This document shows positions 61,095-64,000 of a stretch of DNA of 64,000 nucleotides, piece by piece. Within the stretch, counting starts at the first letter, position 1. Every line of letters starts with the position of its first letter. The stretch comes from Nautilus pompilius. Lineage: Eukaryota > Mollusca > Cephalopoda > Nautilida > Nautilidae. Made by a program: the position numbers and the translations under genes. The notes beneath the pieces are model-generated. The model made no database searches. It was given only the letters and a program-made list of their open reading frames with translations, and was not told the DNA's origin. The DNA lies in contig JACATO010001082.1 in the NCBI GenBank assembly GCA_018389105.1, forward strand, positions 327,001 through 391,000, written 5' to 3'.

Positions 61095-64000
61095 ATGAAT
61101 GAATGAAGGCTACAAGAAAGAAAACAGTGAAATGTCGCAGAGCTGAGCTGAAAGAGAGCCGGAGATTTGACTACCAAGAGTCTGCTAAGAAAGAAAGACG
61201 AAGGCAGAGAACAAACAGTCCTTTACAGGTGAAAACCAGTTCTGTGAGAGGTAGGGGCTGGGCAGATTCATCAGATGTAACATCATTCACTGAACATGTG
61301 AGGAACAATCTTCAGATTCTCAAAAGCACTCTTAACGCCCGAAAAGAGGGTGATTAATAATGTCTCACCATTTCAGGCCGAGAATTTTGTTTTCTGAATC
61401 AAGGTCAGTCAGTTATATGTTTATCTAATTTAGGTAACGATCCCAGAAGCTCGGCGAATAATTTAAAGTGCGACAAACCCTTTATATTATCCTAACAAAC
61501 GTTCTAAGTAAAAGTATAACTTTCCAACCAGACAGGGGCTCCAAAAACGGCGCACATTATTCGCCTACTATTAAGGTGGTAACCAACTATTATTTTCATA
61601 TTTGGAACACCTCTTCAATTTACAAAAGCAACTAATTTTTCTTAACTGAAGTTTTATGAAAGAAATAAGTACTTAGCTCAAGCAATTTTCACTAGCTTAC
61701 CTACAGCCAACTTATTGTTAATGACGTCATTGCATTGCTATTTTTATATTAAATAGGTAGACTTTGCATTGGTGTCATTTTTCTCGCATAAGAATTTCTC
61801 TTGATAGTTGGCGACATATCAGTCTAAACAGTAAGTTGTATATTCACCTTTCTAATGACATATGGAAGCCAGGGGCTTGTGGTTAGAGGAGTAAGTTGTT
61901 ATAGCACCAGTACTTCCTAATTAAACATATAGATACGGCTGTAATCAACATCATCGATGTAATCACAGCTGATCTACATAATTCCCTTTAATCTTTTCGC
62001 CTCGTAAGCTAATATTAATATTTTTTGTTATTTAAACTTTATTTTTTATATAAAAATGCACACACACTCACACACATGCACGCATGCACACACAAATACA
62101 CTGCCCTGCCATAAAAATATGAATCTTCAAAAAAGAAGTAACAATTATTGACATATTATCTACGGCAATGGTACGGTGGCTTCAGGAAGTAATCAACCAG
62201 ATGATTAGTCTTTTCACAAAACTAGTCGGCGAAATGTTTACATACCTGTTAAAGTGTCACCTGCTGTTTTTCGGGAACAAAAAGCATGGTAAGAAAAAAA
62301 GAAAAGAACCGGTTAGTGTGGGAGGCTCTTTCTTTCTTCTTCTTTTTCGGTATTTGAACAGTTGTGCAGACAGATTCTATTTAAATGATGTCAGGATTTT
62401 TGACGAGGTCCTGCGCAGATTTTAAATTGAAGGCTATGAACCCTTTTAACACCACCTCGTTTGAGATTCTTCAGTTTCACTTATTAAAAGTACAATGAAA
62501 ATTTGCTGCGTTCAGGTTGTTGGAAAAGTACCGAAGTGCTTAACGAAATCAGAGACTCAGCCAAGTACCTGCTGTAGTTCTAAGAACGTTTCACGTTTCT
62601 TTAATAAGATGAGGAGAATCTGGAGGATGAGAGCCCTCTCAGACTAAAGAGAGCTGTGTTAAGCGTAACCAACTATCGATAGAAAGCTATTGTTTCACTT
62701 TCATAGGAGAAATCGCGGGAACATTAATAGATAAACCAACATGCTTCCCTTTGTCCGTTCCCTTGCGGAAAGCGGACAGCTTAAGTTGCTAAGCATTTAA
62801 AGGTTCAGCGGTGTTTTTCTTGTCAGACGTCTTTGTGCTCTGATCTGATAGCCGCACAATACGGTTTTTGTTTCCCTGTATCCGAATCTCGGAGAATAGC
62901 CAATTTTAACTCCGTAGTCTGCAGCGCAGCCAACCACTTAGTTGAACTGTCGGATAGCTAGCTGACGGTAGCTCGAGCACTTGATCCATCCCGGTGATGG
63001 ATGTAGGAGAGGCGCATGATGTTCTGAAGCATGTTATCTCTAGCCAACCCTTTCACCATATGCAGCGGAGGACCGGCTGCAAATCCGAAATCAAACCGTA
63101 GAAACGAGAGCATCTCCGACTTAATTAGGCTACTTGTGCATCCTTCCAGATGACTTTCCCTGGCTGGTAGTTAATCTTAGCTCTAGAAAAACACAAGAAA
63201 AGAAAGAAAATAAAAAAACCCTCTTTCAGCAAGTCTGTCTTTTATAAGTCTTACAGAAAACTTACTTCAGCCACCAATTATCTCTGCGAGCCCTTTTTTA
63301 AAAAAATTATTCAGATAACCCTGCATCCCTGATACTCAAGTCTGCCGACTAACTGACTTTCCTCTTTCTACGTGTTCTCCAGGGTTAACCAGGCCAACAC
63401 AGAGAGTTCCAACTTAATTTTCATTCTAATAGCTGGAATATGGGGGTTAAGGAACAGATGGAGATATCTGATCTGGTGGACTCTTCCATCCTTTTGTTTT
63501 CAGACTCATATGAGATTCGAGTTAAAACTGCGCGTCAAAATTAAAATCTAGTAACATTTGCTAAGGCGCATTTTTACAACTTTTAAAAATATATAATTTC
63601 ATTGTTATGGTTAAAAACAAATCACCGTTTAGCCGTATTTGTTCTAGCTTAACATTATTTTAAAATATTCAATTTAAAGTATTAGATTACACTTGTCAAC
63701 ACAGTTTTTGCTGACTTATATCTGAGACTTGTTTCTGCCTAATTTAGGGGCGCTGAACTCAAACATCACGTTGGGTTTTGCCTATCACGTCAAGTTTTTG
63801 CTCTACAGCATACCCCCATTTTCAATCAATCGCCATAAAAAAGTACCCGATTACAATGATTTCCACAATCACCTCAATCCTATTCTTATCATTTTATTTA
63901 GAATACCATGAATCAATTTTGAGATTAACAAATATATTGGTTAACTGTGACATATCAGGTCAAAATATTGAAATAGAAAAATATAAATCGATGCTAGAAT
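61093..64000. other. Gene-free AT-rich right flank
   Basis: A Lys/Arg-rich 84-codon frame at 61103-61357 is open after the microsatellite but unrecognised. A (CA)n-like stretch lies at about 62056-62097. No RNA gene or exon is firm. Confidence 0.55.
62879..62946 (-). repeat. tRNA-like (SINE-type) promoter module
   Basis: Minus strand reads CAACTAAGTGGTTGGC (A-box-like, plus 62930-62945) and about 52 bp later CTCCGAGATTCGGATA (B-box-like, plus 62879-62894). The same AAGTGG/TTAGTGG core appears in the modules at 40.6 and 49.15 kb. Confidence 0.33.

Noticed and set aside
62097-62120. CACTGCCCTGCCATAAAAA next to TA, like a Tc1 terminal repeat
   Set aside because: No matching inverted end was found downstream.
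62608-62631. DEENLEDE peptide resembling a mariner N-terminal linker motif
   Set aside because: Only eight residues match; the surrounding frame has stops and no further mariner similarity.

Overview
The window looks like a gene-poor piece of a large, repeat-rich invertebrate animal genome. It has no operons, no ribosome-binding sites and no long clean reading frames. It has abundant trinucleotide and dinucleotide repeats, dispersed polypurine/polypyrimidine tracts, transposon fossils and degenerate tRNA-like modules. CpG is not visibly depleted, which argues against a heavily methylated vertebrate genome. A mollusc (including cephalopods), another lophotrochozoan or a decapod crustacean would all fit; the phylum cannot be settled from what is here, and no gene with a recognisable orthologue was found.

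Layout. 1-13 kb: AT-rich non-coding DNA with AAT tracts, three polypurine/polypyrimidine tracts and a CpG-richer patch near 4.4-5.9 kb. 13.35-13.61 kb: a degenerate tandem repeat. 13.6-16.3 kb: the most CpG-rich stretch, regulatory-looking but without a convincing exon. 16.3-27.5 kb: non-coding, with a decayed mariner transposase (20.09-20.60 kb), a T/G minisatellite (23.3-23.7 kb) and a cluster of AAT/ATT tracts (24.9-26.5 kb). 27.5-28.4 kb: a second CpG-rich patch. 30.24-31.70 kb: a striking tandem array carrying about 25 perfect TGACGTCA octamers. Related sequence recurs at 3.4, 38.3-38.65 (inverted) and 52.2 kb. 40.98-41.28 kb: a short Tc1-like element with clear terminal inverted repeats. 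Its internal 93-bp module is repeated in inverted orientation at 46.0 kb. 45.10-45.83 kb: three splice-site-bounded segments that read in one open frame, the best gene candidate. 49.7-55.3 kb: three more long polypurine/polypyrimidine tracts, CpG-rich patches and a possible minus-strand exon at 53.4-53.55 kb. 55-64 kb: AT-rich non-coding DNA with a 267-bp AAT tract.

The coherent story is repeat biology: one polypurine satellite family at several loci, two kinds of Tc1/mariner relics, and tRNA-like SINE fragments, probably lying in intergenic or intronic DNA. Most open reading frames longer than 60 codons are chance frames or translations of simple repeats and are not annotated as genes.
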